From Pempheris klunzingeri (lineage: Eukaryota; Chordata; Actinopteri; Acropomatiformes; Pempheridae), in contig NC_092020.1 of the NCBI RefSeq assembly GCF_042242105.1, positions 2,345,001 to 2,409,000 on the forward strand: 64,000 nucleotides of DNA, in the 5' to 3' direction. The translations under genes and the position numbers were made by a program. The notes below the pieces were generated by a model. The model ran no database searches. It was not told the DNA's origin and was given only the letters and a program-made list of their open reading frames with translations. Every line of letters starts with the position of its first letter. Position 1 is the first letter of the stretch. Shown piece by piece: positions 12,701 to 24,496 of the stretch.

Positions 12701-14590
12701 GTTTCAGCTCAGTTCAATTAATTCACAAATAAAAATCCTGCAAGCCCCCGAAGCTAGTCAAGAAGAAAGAGGGCATAAAAGGGACAGACGGTCACCTGGC
12801 CTCCACCAACTAACAGTTACTGTGGGGACTGTTGTTGAGATGTTAGCTGTCGGATCCTCAACGGATTCCTTAGAATTATGAGAGGAGCTGCTTTGCCAGA
12901 CACACAGGAATATGAGCAAACGCAGACTTAACAGAAAGCAAAACGCCCAAGTAGGCTGACAAAGTGGAGCTCTAACTTCTCGCTGCTCTTCACTAGACAA
13001 CATGCTAATCTGTACAACTCAATCAGAAACAGACGTAAAGGGGGCGTACTTCCAAAAAAATGGGTAAATCAGAGCAACATCACGATTGACAGGAGTGGTG
13101 TGATTGTGGAGGTAAGTGAAAAAAACAACATAAAACAGGCAACATTTCTATTATTTACAACAACATAATCTGGGTGATCCAATATGATCCAATAGGGTTA
13201 GAAAGGCATTTACGCACTCAAGTGTGAGACCATTATGTTTTACATATCAAAGCACAAACTGTCACTTACCACATATGCAAACACCACTAAATATGCACAG
13301 TGAACATACTGCAAACAGCCATTAAGGAGGGATATGTTCATTCTTATCTGTTAAGTGCTGCCATCTCTGTAGTCCCCTGGAGGAGTGTACCTTTATGGCA
13401 TCCATCTTGTCTCTGTCTCTGCGAATACTGTTGATGAAATCGTCCTTCCTCAGGCGATGGCTCTCCAAAGTCTCTTTCAGCTGTTTCTGTACAGCAACAT
13501 GCAAATCAAATCAGTGCACTTAGAGAGACTGTGCAGAGAATAAAGGAACTCATAAACAACTGTAAACATGCCTAAAATTGAATGAGCAAGAAATAAAAAA
13601 AAAAAAAAGCCATGCGATAAATAATACCACCCAAGGAAGCGTGCTGAAACACCTAACTTAATAAAATCTAGTGCAACAAAGGCAGAAACTAGCGTGAGAA
13701 AATATTTTTCCTCTTTTTTTGCTGTTCCCCCCCCTCTTCCTGGTCTTTATGCTAAGCTAATCTGCTGCTGGAGTTAGCCTATACTTACGGGAGAGAGTGA
13801 TATCGATCTTTTTCCCAAAATGCTAAACTATTCCTTTAGAAACAACCATTAAGTTGTCGTATTTAAAAACAATTCAACTAAACAAAAGTGAAAAATAGGA
13901 CCCCTTACAGGCATTTTTGACTAAATCATATTAAAATGTACAGGTGGTTTTATTATTCTGACAGTGTGTACTGGTTTCCCTGCAGCCACATATCCTGTCA
14001 TACAAAGTAATATAACAAAGGGAGTGGAGAGCGAACTTTGCCCTGAGCAATTCAGGCGAGACGTGTTCAGGGTGGGACGACAGTGAAATAAACACAGATG
14101 TGGACTGAAACAGAAAACAATTGTATTCAACTTATATAACTCAAAGGTTATTATTAATCGATATGTTTACTTTGGCGCATGAGGTTCTTTGTACAAGACT
14201 GGCAGATAATTAATAATGGCCTGGAGAAAGGGCAAGACAAACACCCGGAAGGATCACAGGATCATGGTTAAAGCAGCGCAGGCGTGAATTCACCTCGAGG
14301 TTCTTGATGTAGGAGTCCGAGGTGGTGGCCCTGACCTTCTCCACCATGGCTGTCACAAGGTAGTTGGTTTGAAAGTGCTTGGAGGTGAACTCCTTGCGGC
14401 ACTGTGGGCAGGTTACGGGGCTCTGAGTTCCCCTCCAGTACCTGGAGATGCAGGGCTTGCAGAAGTGGTGCATACAGGCCAGCATGACGGGCTCGCGGAA
14501 CAGGTCGCAGCATATGGCACACGTCAGGTCCTCTCTCAGGCTGCCTTTGGTGGATGCGGCAGCGGCAGCGGCAGGAGGAGCAGCAGCCAT
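9760..14590 (-). CDS. TRIM-type RING/coiled-coil/PRY-SPRY E3 ubiquitin ligase, no B-box
   Basis: Six coding exons on the minus strand: 14590-14294, 13486-13391, 11745-11512, 11337-11324, 11185-11070 and 10319-9760 (stop TAA). All have GT-AG junctions and join in frame to about 438 residues. Exon sizes 96, 234 and 116 bp match the standard class-IV TRIM layout. The fourth exon is only 14 bp. A C3HC4 RING is complete (C24, C27, C39, H41, C44, C47, C61, C64). Next come a Glu/Leu-rich coiled coil (about residues 100-210) and a C-terminal PRY-SPRY with [15 protein letters not shown] and FYNADD motifs. No B-box Cys/His cluster lies in the first exon, and I found none in the 0.8-kb first intron. Family knowledge: RING TRIMs transfer ubiquitin and PRY-SPRY domains bind targets, often in innate immunity. 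The orthologue is not recognised with confidence; TRIM62, TRIM69 and TRIM39 relatives share the SPRY motifs. Confidence 0.92.
13735..13843 (-). repeat. Fragment of a dispersed teleost repeat (copy 1)
   Basis: Read on the minus strand it begins CTAAAGGAATAGTTTAGCA and continues through a CACTCTC block to a TTAGCTTAGCATAAAGAC block. The start matches the repeat at 55893-56035, which lies in the opposite orientation. It sits in the first intron of the TRIM gene. From memory this is a very common teleost interspersed repeat, probably a non-autonomous DNA element. Confidence 0.65.
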
Positions 14591-14627
14591 GGTGGAGGGT
14601 GGCCTCTTCGCCTAAAGTCTGTCCACA
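14591..14627 (-). other. 5' UTR part of the first coding exon of the TRIM gene
   Basis: On the minus strand a pyrimidine-rich tract ending in TTCCTCAG precedes 14627, giving a good acceptor 37 bp upstream of the ATG. This implies a separate upstream non-coding exon, in keeping with the promoter-like motifs near 15235-15270. Confidence 0.55.
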
Positions 14628-15234
14628 CTGAGGAAGTGAAAAGAAAAGAAAAATCCTGCAGGTCAGGAGGGAAAGTGAGAGAGAAACTCACAGACAGATT
14701 TTTGTCCAGACAGATGACATAGAATAAGACAAAAAGTTCAGTCTACAGCAGCAACTTCCTGTGGTGCACTTTACACTGGCGACAGTTACTGATTGTCTAA
14801 ATCTGGATCCACCTCCCCTCTGAAGTCCAACACTCCTGCAACAACAGATCAGCGCACACAACTCTCCATTTGCTCTAAATAACTAAATAAAAACAAAACA
14901 AGCTGAACATCTAGTTGAGCTGTAAACCACAGCCAGTAGAGTAGAGCAGAAATCAGGTGATGCATCACGGGACAGTTTAAGCTAGCGTGTGATTTGATGT
15001 CGAAGGTTTGTATCGTTGCACGCAGCCTGCAGCCTGCTAGCAGCCAATAAACAGCCTGTTTCAGCGGAACAAGTTCAAACTCTGACATGGTGACTACAAT
15101 CGACTGTTAGTGAACACTTTGATGAACCTACGGTGTCTGTTGTCTGGAGAAATGTGTGGCCAAACACTTCAAAGTCGCTCCATCTGCTGTCTGATCCCTC
15201 GGCTGCTGTTTGGGAACAAGACGTACAGCCGCAG

Positions 15235-15270
15235 TGCGCATGCGCCAACTACAAACGCGCCTTTGATTGG
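15235..15270 (-). promoter_or_regulatory. Candidate TRIM-gene promoter: NRF1 palindrome and CCAAT box
   Basis: TGCGCATGCGCC at 15235-15246 is a near-perfect NRF1 site (consensus YGCGCATGCGCR). ATTGG at 15266-15270 is a CCAAT box on the minus strand, placed upstream of the NRF1 site relative to the TRIM gene. Both lie about 0.6 kb upstream of the inferred 5' UTR exon. NRF1 and CCAAT pairs are typical of TATA-less housekeeping promoters. The link to this gene is inferred from position. Confidence 0.5.
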
Positions 15271-17708
15271 TCCATATGTTTCACAGCCAGACGTCTGTTC
15301 GTGCACAGAGGAACATTTCCTCATCTGCACTTAGCACATTTTCCTGTGCCACTTTGCAAAGCACTGAAAACTGATAAGAACTCAAGCTACACTATTCTGT
15401 CTAATTTGCAGAAGCAGCCTCTGCCTTCGCTGCGTCTTCTTGCCACAAGCAGAGCAGTTTAGAAAGACTGAGTCTAAATGCAAACATCTCAGTTGTAATC
15501 CCTCTACATTATGGTGTAACTGTTTTAAAGCCTTCACCGCAATGATGGGGTTTAAGAATATCATTCTGGTGCAGAAAACTCTTCCCTATAATGGGATTTA
15601 AAGGGCCATGTCATCAATTTCAGCGTTGCACTTCCACAAAGTTGGCAGAATTACAAGACACGCATGTTAGAAAGAGTGGTCAAAAATAAAGCAGCACAGG
15701 CTGACGGATGCTCACTTTTAGTCTCTGGATCCTACATTCTCCATAATGCAATTGTGCAATTGCAATCTTTAGTCAGTGTAGTTTATCAAATTACTTTGGG
15801 GTAATTTAGAGGACTAGGATTTTAGAAAGGTCCCATAGATCCACAGTGGACATTCTGCAGCTGCTTTCACTGGCTGAATATTTTTCCATGTATAAGATCG
15901 GTGAAGTGCACCTGGAATTAAATTTGTTTTTTTGTTTTGTCTGACATCCACTGTCTATAAAACAGTGAATATGGAATGTAAACTTGCCGTCATGTTGTAA
16001 AGACGCCCATATTCCTAGAAAAAAATACAGAGAACATGAACTTAATAATAATTAATAATTAATTTGACTGCCTCTAGAGCCACATGCAACTCGATCAGAA
16101 GTTCAGGATCAGGCCCTGATCACTTTTGCTTCCCCACACCCATTGGCCCTGTCTTAGAATAAAAGAAGAATACACTAGGGGCTATATGAAGCATCCCACA
16201 CAAATGTTTACCCCAGGAATCCAATTTGCTGGCTTCACAGACTGTCTATTCTTTTAGATCAATATATTTAATCACTGAAGAATTAAAGGCTGTTATCTGG
16301 ATTAGGCTACAGTCTCCACCTGTCAAGTTTGTGAGAAACACCAACAGGAAAAGGAAAAAGGAAAAAGGAGGGAGTCACGAACGGGATTTCTCAATTTGTT
16401 TGTCCTCAACTCCCACGTCCATTAGTTCAGCCAGCCTACGCACAGAAAGACAGACAGAGAAGAACAGACAGAGAGAGGGACAGAGAGAGAGAGAGAGGAA
16501 AAATAACCCCAGTAGTGTATGCACTGTGAGTTCTGTGAGACGTGAGGATGCCACAGTCTCTGATCAGGTCATCAGATCAGTGGCACCAGTGGTCTCAGAG
16601 GAGCTCGACAGAAACAGCAAATCAGATGGAGAGCAGTGGGCCATGAATACAGGATCCCCGGCCATATGGAGGGGAGTCCTGCAGAGATCACTAATTAGGA
16701 ACATGTAGATTGATGCATGAGCACAAGTAAGTGCATGAAGCTGCAAAGACCTCCACTAACAACCAATGGTTTCGCTTAAACGCGTTCTGCAGAGTACAAT
16801 CAGTTCCTTCATGGTCACACTGTAAAACCTCCTCACCGCTCGATGGAGACAAGCAAGTTTTCTGGCAAGGACAAAAATCTTTTTTATCAGTAATCCATGC
16901 AGAGAGTCCGGCAGAGAGAAGTGTCAACCTTGACTACCTCTGTGACCCAGAGCATGTGGAGGCTGGGGGACGGCTCTCATAATTGAAAGGAAAAATTGAG
17001 GCGGCAAAGCACCTTGCCCCAATCGATGAGGGTAATCTCTGTTGCTGAGTAAATCAGTGCTCCAATCAAGTGCAATCCCACCGAGAAGATTCAAGGAATC
17101 TCGTACAGTGTTGCTGCTTGAATGCTAAATCTGATTAGGGACAGTGAAAGGGAACGTTTAACAGCTCCAGGGAAATTCAGAAACAAGGCTCAAGGGCAGC
17201 ACAATCTCCTCTGTTGTCCTTCTTTTAATCACCATACATTTTCTTAGTGGGTGATCAATGGTCTTCTCTGCTGCTAAAGCTCCTTTTTTTATGTCTAATT
17301 TCAAGTGGCAGCGTGTTTCAATCAGTCCTACTACATCTCTGCGCTATAGTTAACTGTTATCTTGTTGTTATTGTATTATTATTTCAACAATTCCCATTTA
17401 TTTCAAGGTAACTTTTGCCTGGTAGTAAATACTTGTTGCTTTTTCTTTTTCAATATGGCATCACAGTCAGTTTTGGGAAACGTCCTGATGACTGTTCACC
17501 CATCTTTTCACATACGACACCGAGCTTTGGTGCATGATATGAAGGAAAATGCCTCCAGGCACAGTACAATAATATGTTGTTCATTAAACCCCCATAAGAA
17601 CTGAAATCATTCAGGTGAATAGTAAAATATTGATTGATGTTTGCAACCAAGCTCTATTCAAATGTACTGCAATTCAGTAAGGTGTCTGGCACCCAAAACT
17701 GCCATGCA

Positions 17709-17729
17709 TGTGTGTGTGTGTGTGTGTGT
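17709..17729. repeat. Short GT microsatellite
   Basis: About ten TG units in intergenic DNA upstream of the NPY receptor gene. Confidence 0.9.
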
Positions 17730-18219
17730 CCACATCTTGATATAGAAACAACAATACAGTCACCAAGAAATTCAGTTTAGTTTAGGAAGCTCACAGAATG
17801 GAGCTTGTGAGAGATTTGTGTCTTTATTGTCCTCTTAGGGATTCAACTAAATCTGACAGTGGTTTTTTTTTTTCATGCAGTTGACAATAAATGGTTGATT
17901 GCACAACAATATGAAGTTGTGTCACAGTTTAGTGTTCATGCTCCTCATGTGATTGCTGAAATCAGATCATCTGTGGCCGTGATGATGGACCTCAGGTATA
18001 CGAGGATTCGTTTTACGGTTCCAAAGTTCACTCAAAATTGTACACACGGTGAGAGGACATAGGAGGCTTAAAATAAATGATAAATGGAGATAAAACCCAC
18101 AAAATGTCATAAACTCAGTGACGTAACGCTGCCATGGTACTTTAAATGGCTTTTTGTGATATTTAATCACATTACAATCCACTGTGTGATGCAGGAGAAA
18201 TGAAATAACATGGACGCCT

Positions 18220-18454
18220 CTTTTGGAAATGTGATCTGCGGAGCGCAACCCCTGCGCAGATCTCCAGCGGCTGTCCCTGGCACTGGTGCGGACGCTCTCT
18301 GTGCGTCCTGTCGAGCTGCCTCAGGAACGCACGGTTTGAGCCACAAGATGCGCACTGGGCGCTACAGCTTGGGAGGAGCTTCGGGATTTTCCCCCCTTGT
18401 TTCACGCCACTCTCGGGTGAGGACTCGCTTGCAAAAGGAGATATAGAGGGAAAG
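18220..18454 (+). other. Candidate non-coding first exon of the NPY receptor gene
   Basis: A locally GC- and CpG-rich block stands out from its AT-rich surroundings and ends in a strong donor, AAAG/GTGAGT, at 18454/18455. The coding exon of the receptor begins with an acceptor at 21254-21255, so a 5' UTR exon is required upstream. This is the best candidate. The 5' boundary is only a guess. Confidence 0.4.
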
Positions 18455-19404
18455 GTGAGTCCATCAATATGTGGATAACGTTCATTTAGACTTCAAACGG
18501 ATAGGTATTGCGAGGCTTTACTTTAGTGACAAAAACGTGTCCCTGAGGTGAGAGATATCTGATTCTCTGTTCCTGTGTGACAGCGGAACTTGTAGTGACT
18601 GTAACTATTATACGTGCGTAATTTGGATGTGAGAGAAACGTTTCCAAAGGAGAATGAACAAGTGTCCAAATTGCGTACCGCAAGATACTGTTTGTGTTGG
18701 AGGCAAACGATTCGCACCTGTCTGCTCGGTTGAATAAGCTCTGAGAGCTCACTTGGTGATATTTGAATGCATGCGCACTATTCAGTAAGTTCAAGAAATG
18801 GCGACAAATTACGCACGAACGAAGCATCAGTGTCTATTTGACTGGAAATTAGGTGTCTCATCATAATTTGACGGCGGTGCATAGAGTTCAGTAGGATCCG
18901 CTTGCGTTGTGTTTTCTTGCTCCAGCAGGTGTATGATAGAAGATTCCTCACTGGCACAAGCTTGACTCAAGTCGAGGATTATCATCGCTGATCATTAAAG
19001 GGGGTTTTGACAAATTACTGATGCTTTGGAAAGTGCACATGTCGCCTGCAGTCTGCCTTCTGCGTGCTCCTGTGTTGCTGCCTGATCTGGTGACAGAAGA
19101 TACAGGCAGGCTGTACATTCTCTTTTTGGTTTTAGGTGTGACACAAAGTCAGGGGTCCATATAGATTCAGAGTTATCCTGCTAGTCATTTTATGACTCAC
19201 GGTGTGTGTTCTATAGCTTTGGCTCTTGTCCTCTCCTTTGAGCCACACACCTGACATGTTATATAGTTTGCTTAAACGAACCCATCTGGTGTATGGGCAG
19301 TTTTCATCCCTGGAAAATACACACATCAGACACACACTTGTTGTCTAGACCTTTTGCTGTTTGAAGTCAAGTGCACAATATTTGTTCATGTAACGTATAT
19401 AGAT

Positions 19405-19500
19405 AAAGGATTCAAGGATTCACTCGTTTTATTGTCATATGTACAGATAAAAAAAACAAGTTTCACCTCACAATGAAATTCTTGCTTTACCCTTTCGTCG
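19405..19500. repeat. Possible dispersed repeat fragment
   Basis: The string TTTTATTGTCATATGTACAG followed by CACAATGAAATTCTTGCTT resembles a common fish repeat end (TTTATTGTCAT...CAATGAAATTCTT). Identification is from memory only and the boundaries are soft. Confidence 0.4.
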
Positions 19501-21136
19501 TCAATGCCACTCCAGGGTTTAGAAAGTAAGTATGACATGCCCACAAAATAAAATGTATTACTTCTATTACAATAAAACATTCAGTTGTAAGTAAATTGCG
19601 AAAAAGCAAAGATGTCAGTCGACCATAGCCTGTGCAATGGTCTGTCAAATAAATGGCTACAGGATCCCCAGAGCAGCCAGAGAGTGTCTGTCACCAGCGA
19701 GATGACCTCTCACTACACGGTGTCCTGTTTGTCTCAGTGATTCCATAAAGGAAACTTGAGGAATAGAGTGTTAGCCACAAAAAGAAAACCAAAAAAAAAA
19801 ACACACAAACACAAACAGCTACAAAAGTGTCCGTTTTTTAACACTCACAATGAAATCCTTTAAAATCAGAGTATTGTGGGTTTATTGAAAGCCTCTAATG
19901 CCACTTAATGTAATTGGCATTCGGCTTAATGAGGATGCAGAGAGTTCGCAGCTCTCTAAGAGTCAAACTCTGACTCGCATTAATACATTCCATGTCAAAA
20001 TGTGCTCTCTATATTCAGCAGGAGCTCAGCAGCAGGTGTATTGACAGAAATGGCAACATAATAAACTACTGAAAATATACTGAAAAGGGAGGGTTTCTTT
20101 CACTGAAATGTGGTTGTGCAACATGTGCTGGTCTTTCTTGCAGAAATTAGACATACCTCACAATAGTCTCCTTTATGAGATGCAGACTGCGTATGAGAGC
20201 CGTCTGTGGCTCTAATGATGGAGCTTTGAACTGGCTCGCTCCCCCTGATCACATTGCTCCCTCCATCATTTTCCTTTAGCCTTTATAATGGCACAGGTGC
20301 CCATGTCTCTTGGATAAACTGCATCCTGTGAGTTAACACTGGCACCAAGGACATTGGCAAAACTGCGTTTAATAGAAATAGTTCTAGAAAGCAACAGACT
20401 CTATTTTTTGGAGTGTTTGAAACATGTGTACACAAAGAAAGCTGATTTTCCACTGATTATCATCTGTTGCTGAAATGCGTTTTTCATTTTCTTGGCTTTT
20501 CAGAACACCCACTTCCTCAATGCAATCTTGGTCAATTGTTCTAATAATTAGTCTCCATTCAGTAGAGAATTCACTTATCTTCTAAATTTCACTGTTTCAT
20601 TAAATACTAAAGGACTCTAACAACAGTGTGACATTTACAATGCATAGTACCCTTTCCAGGTGATATGAAGAGAATAATAAAATCAGTTGTGTTTCGTCAG
20701 ATTTCATTAGAAGTTGGATGTAGTGAAAAGCTGTTGCAGATGGGAGAAGAGCCTGGGAAAAAAACTAGGTGTTTTTATACCCACGCCACTTAGTCTGTCG
20801 CTTCATTTCTTTGATTGACTGAAGGTATTGTATAGTATAAAGAGGGAGGGAGAGCGAGAGCGAGCCTGGAGGTCAAAATACAAGCTCACCAACAAAGAGA
20901 CCGGAGTTCATCTCCCAGCTTTGGCACCTCTGGCTTTGTCAGGCATTCGAGTGAAAGCAAATGGCAACCTTTGGCAGTGGGAAGCCGGTGAAGGATCATG
21001 CTCTTGTCACTGTGCTGTAGCTGCACAGATGGGGGTGGGTGAGTGGGGGGTAACTGCAGGTGGAGCTGGCAGTACACATGGTGTCACTTGGGTGTGGGGA
21101 ATTCTTAACTGGAGAGAAAAGTGGGAAATAAATATT

Positions 21137-21180
21137 ACCTCGAGCACAAGTGTTAAACACCTCGAGCACAAGTGTTTCTC
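21137..21180 (+). repeat. Two-copy 22-bp direct repeat upstream of the npy7r coding exon
   Basis: The 18-bp core ACCTCGAGCACAAGTGTT occurs at 21137-21154 and again at 21159-21176, a 22-bp period. Each copy carries an E-box-like CAAGTG. The pair lies about 80-120 bp before the coding exon's splice acceptor. Confidence 0.85.
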
Positions 21181-21292
21181 ACAATGACATTTGGGTTGTT
21201 TTGTTTCATAGCTTATTCAGAAAATGATTTAATGCCATGTGTTTCCTCGCCTCAGGTTTCAGCACAGCTTTGATCTGGAATCTTGTGATAAA

Positions 21293-22408
21293 ATGAGCCC
21301 ACCAGACACATCCAACAGCACGAGCGAAGCGGAGGCTTGTGAAACCGATTCCTGGATTCTCCCAAACGACAGCATGGGTTTACACCCACCTGGTTTCCAC
21401 ACTGACATCACCAAGCACCTCGGAGTCCAGATCACCCTGATCACAGCATATTCCCTAATCATTCTGCTGGGGCTGCTGGGTAACGCTCTGGTCATCTACA
21501 TGATTATTCGCTACAGAAACATGCGAACAGTGACCAACTTCTTCATCGCTAACCTGGCCCTGGCAGACCTCCTGGTGAACACTCTCTGCTTGCCCTTCAC
21601 TCTGGTTTACACTCTGCTAGATGAGTGGAAGTTCGGAGCTGTGTTGTGCCACATGGTGCCCTTCGCTCAGGCCCTGAGCGTGCACGTGTCCATCCTGACC
21701 CTGACCGTCATCGCTCTCGAGCGTTACCGCTGCATCGTCTTCCACCTCGGTCGGCGCCTTACGTGGCACTCCAGCTTCCTCATCATGGCGTTCACCTGGA
21801 CTACATCTGCTGTCCTGGCAGCACCCCTGGCCATCTTCAGAGAGTACCGCCATGAAGAGATCCCTTCCATCAACCTGCGTATCGCCGTCTGCTCTGAGAA
21901 GTGGCCCCACGGGACCAGCAGGGATGGTGTCATCTACAGCCTCTCAATGCTGCTGCTGCAATACATCATTCCTTTAGCCATCATCAGTTACGCTTACATC
22001 TGCATCTGGGTCAAACTGAAGAATCACATCAGCCCGTCGAGCCGTAACGACAGCATCAGCCGCCGAAAAAAGACGACCAAGATGTTGGCGCTGGTGGTGG
22101 TGGTGTTTGCTACCTGCTGGCTGCCGTTCCATGTGTTTCAGCTGGCCAGTGATCTGGACCTGGTGCTCAGGCTGAAGGAGTACAAATTGATATACACAGT
22201 GTTTCATATCGTAGCAATGTGTTCGACTTTTGTCAACCCTCTCCTGTACGGGTGGATGAATAAAAACTACAGGAACGGCTTCCTCATGGTCTTCCGCTGT
22301 GAGGACAAGCCAGACTCTTTCCACCCCGAGGGCTCGTTCAGGACACGCTCCTCGAGGGGGCTGACTCTGAACGGTCGTAACGGCGGCCACCCTCCAACTG
22401 CTGTATGA
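21293..22408 (+). CDS. npy7r: Neuropeptide Y receptor, Y7 type
   Basis: A single coding exon encodes about 371 residues. I chose the ATG at 21293 because the upstream in-frame ATG at 21239 precedes the splice acceptor at 21254-21255. Seven membrane segments follow an N-tail with two N-glycosylation sites (N8, N25). Class A rhodopsin landmarks are present: LLGNALV in TM1, NLALADLL in TM2, ERYRC at the end of TM3, CWLPFH in TM6 and NPLLYGW in TM7. There is one cysteine in each expected extracellular loop position and a likely palmitoylated Cys in the tail (FRCED). The core MRTVTNFFIANLA and LVNTLCLPFTL assigns it to the Y2/Y7 subfamily. ERYRCIVFHL, where Y2 has DRHRCIVYHL, and linkage to 5q35-type genes favour Y7. 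It should bind NPY/PYY and couple to Gi/o. npy2r or a duplicate of it is the alternative. Confidence 0.9.
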   Translation: MSPPDTSNSTSEAEACETDSWILPNDSMGLHPPGFHTDITKHLGVQITLITAYSLIILLGLLGNALVIYMIIRYRNMRTVTNFFIANLALADLLVNTLCLPFTLVYTLLDEWKFGAVLCHMVPFAQALSVHVSILTLTVIALERYRCIVFHLGRRLTWHSSFLIMAFTWTTSAVLAAPLAIFREYRHEEIPSINLRIAVCSEKWPHGTSRDGVIYSLSMLLLQYIIPLAIISYAYICIWVKLKNHISPSSRNDSISRRKKTTKMLALVVVVFATCWLPFHVFQLASDLDLVLRLKEYKLIYTVFHIVAMCSTFVNPLLYGWMNKNYRNGFLMVFRCEDKPDSFHPEGSFRTRSSRGLTLNGRNGGHPPTAV

Positions 22409-24440
22409 GTCAAACGCAATTGAAAACGCCTGTAGAATATGATTGAACACATTGAACACACCTCTGGTTTGTGGTGCTTGTGGTTCAAAAGTAGCCATTT
22501 GACTTGAACAGTCTGAGCTTGAGTATCTGTGTCATTGGAGAGGGCTCGAAGCTTTGCATGCAAATTGCTTTATGTAAGGCTCTTCTTTCCTTTGTGAATG
22601 GTACTAGTGAAAATTCATTTGTCGAACCTATTCAAATATGCGTTTAAGATGTTTACTAGGGGCTTAATTAACTCGGTACAATGTATAATGTGTTTACTGT
22701 AAATGCAAAACTCTTGTCGGTAAGTAACGTCTTAGTAATTATGCACTCCATTGCATACATCGCCTATCTGATGCTATTAATGTGCACATACTTACTAAGG
22801 GGAAGAAGGTAATTATTGTGACTGTGAGAAGTTTCATTTTTCCACGCCTGTTTTCCTACTGGTCGGCTGTTCAAAACATTTGGATGACTTTCACGCAATT
22901 AATCCAAATGCTGCGTTTTGGATTAATTCCAGTATTCTCACACGACTCCAGAGGAGGCTGTAGCTATATTTTCTGCCCGAGCAGGAAGTTAATTGTGTTC
23001 ACCTGGCAACCAGCTGTTCCTGATTAAATGGACGGGCAGATCTCTGCGTCTAAAGGAATGGGATTGAAAACCACTGAACTATGTAAAGCGAGAGCAACAA
23101 GTTCTTGATATGTTCATCGCAGAATGTGGGCAGCTACTTTGAGTACATGTTAAAAAAAACAAAATTTTAAAAAAAAGCAGGTCAAGACATGCAATTACAC
23201 ATTCAGCTGCTAAAGTGTCCTTGGTTAGTGGTCTTTAAATAATGAACACAGGAGCATTGATGGATCACAGGGCCTCAGGGCACAGGTTTTGAGCCCCCAC
23301 TGTACACAACCCCTAGAATTGATTTGACCATCAGGAGAAATAATGTTTTGTGTGTGTGTGTCGAATAAACGGACCTTGTCTTGAATATGGCTTTGATAAG
23401 CAGTTAGAAGTAAGGTAATAAGTAATCATCGAAGCAAGATCTGGGTGCAGAATAAAACAAAAAATAGTGGCATGTAACAAAATATACTGAACACTGACAC
23501 CACCTGTAGACTTCTCCAAACGCTCGGTGGTATCAGTCTGTGCTGTGGTGCACGAAGCCGCTATAATGGCTGATATGGTAATACAGGGAAGATAAACTAA
23601 AACCTCTGAACCTGGCAGCTGGAAAATCCATCTATAGATGGCCAGATAGTAAAAATAAAACTGAGGTCAGTCAAAATCCTATACATAAATGCTCAGACTT
23701 AATCATGAACGACAACGACAAACAAAAAAAGAAGAACCAGTGGGTCCAAATTGCATCCAATAAAGCATTTAATGAACAACTGGCCTACGCAGTGTGATTC
23801 ATTTTACAGCAGAGAAAATACATACATAAACTGGATTTGTATTTCTGGTTCTTGACACCCACATCAGTGCTTTCCTCTTTTAACCTACAGTATATTCTTT
23901 TATGTGCTTTGGATAATTATAGAAGCTCTAAGCCTTTATCAGGACTACCAGCACACACACACTGAGCGCAGACGCATGTTATTGGACCCACGGGACATTA
24001 GAGCTAATATGTGAAGATTTTGCTGCAGACTAGAGATGTTTTCAGGGACGATTTTAGTATGCGGAATAGATTATCCATCTGTCCTCCAGTACAGTGTGCT
24101 AAAGGAGATATTTCTCCAAAAATATCAAAAACAAGGTCAGATTAATCTTAATGATAATAAAAATGTGTAATTTTTGTTGTTTTTATTTACCTTTGGGTTC
24201 AAGGTAGATTGTAGATTACCACTTTCAGTTGTTTTACACGACATTTGACCCAAAATTATGAAAATTCACTCTGTGGAGAAGAGATGATCATAAATGCTGT
24301 GCGCGGTCACCTGCTGCCCCCTAGTGGTCACAGCGGACATGGCTGTTGCACCGCCCACCGGATGTGACGTCCATGTTTGACCTTCCTGCAGCCCGAGTCA
24401 CGTTTGACATGACTCGTAGATGGCCGCACGGTGAAGTCCA
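22409..24440. other. npy7r 3' flank and intergenic DNA
   Basis: AT-rich, without coding signal. An AATAAA at 23364-23369, just after a short GT run, is a possible distal polyadenylation signal for npy7r. No other feature is supportable. Confidence 0.5.
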
Positions 24441-24452
24441 TCCCGCCTGGAG

Positions 24453-24496
24453 TATAAAATGCTAACACTCATCTCTTGAATGTTGTCGCCGCGCAG
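24453..24496 (+). promoter_or_regulatory. Candidate prelid1 promoter and first-exon donor
   Basis: TATAAAA lies at 24453-24459, downstream of a CpG-enriched block with several CGCC/GCCG stretches. A strong donor, GCGCAG/GTAAAC, follows at 24496/24497. The prelid1 coding exon starts with an acceptor at 25191-25192 (CTCCTCCACAG), so a non-coding first exon ending here is likely. If the TATA box sets the start, that exon would be very short, so a start upstream of the TATA-like motif is also possible. Confidence 0.45.

Larger units (their letters stand above)
14628..18219. other. Intergenic stretch between the TRIM gene and npy7r
   Basis: Apart from the promoter-like motifs near 15235-15270, I see no gene. 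There is a GA-rich low-complexity tract around 16440-16500 and a short GT microsatellite at 17709-17729. The 160-codon frame at 16226-16708 crosses the GA tract, shows no recognisable domain and is judged random. Confidence 0.55.
18455..21255 (+). other. Inferred 5' UTR intron of npy7r, no gene seen
   Basis: Bounded by the donor at 18455 and a pyrimidine-rich acceptor (TTTCCTCGCCTCAG) ending at 21255. It contains a repeat fragment near 19405-19500 and a 22-bp direct repeat at 21137-21180. No coding exon is apparent. Confidence 0.45.

Noticed and set aside
16226-16708. 160-codon plus-strand open frame
   Set aside because: Runs through a GA-rich simple tract, has Arg/Glu low-complexity content and no family resemblance.
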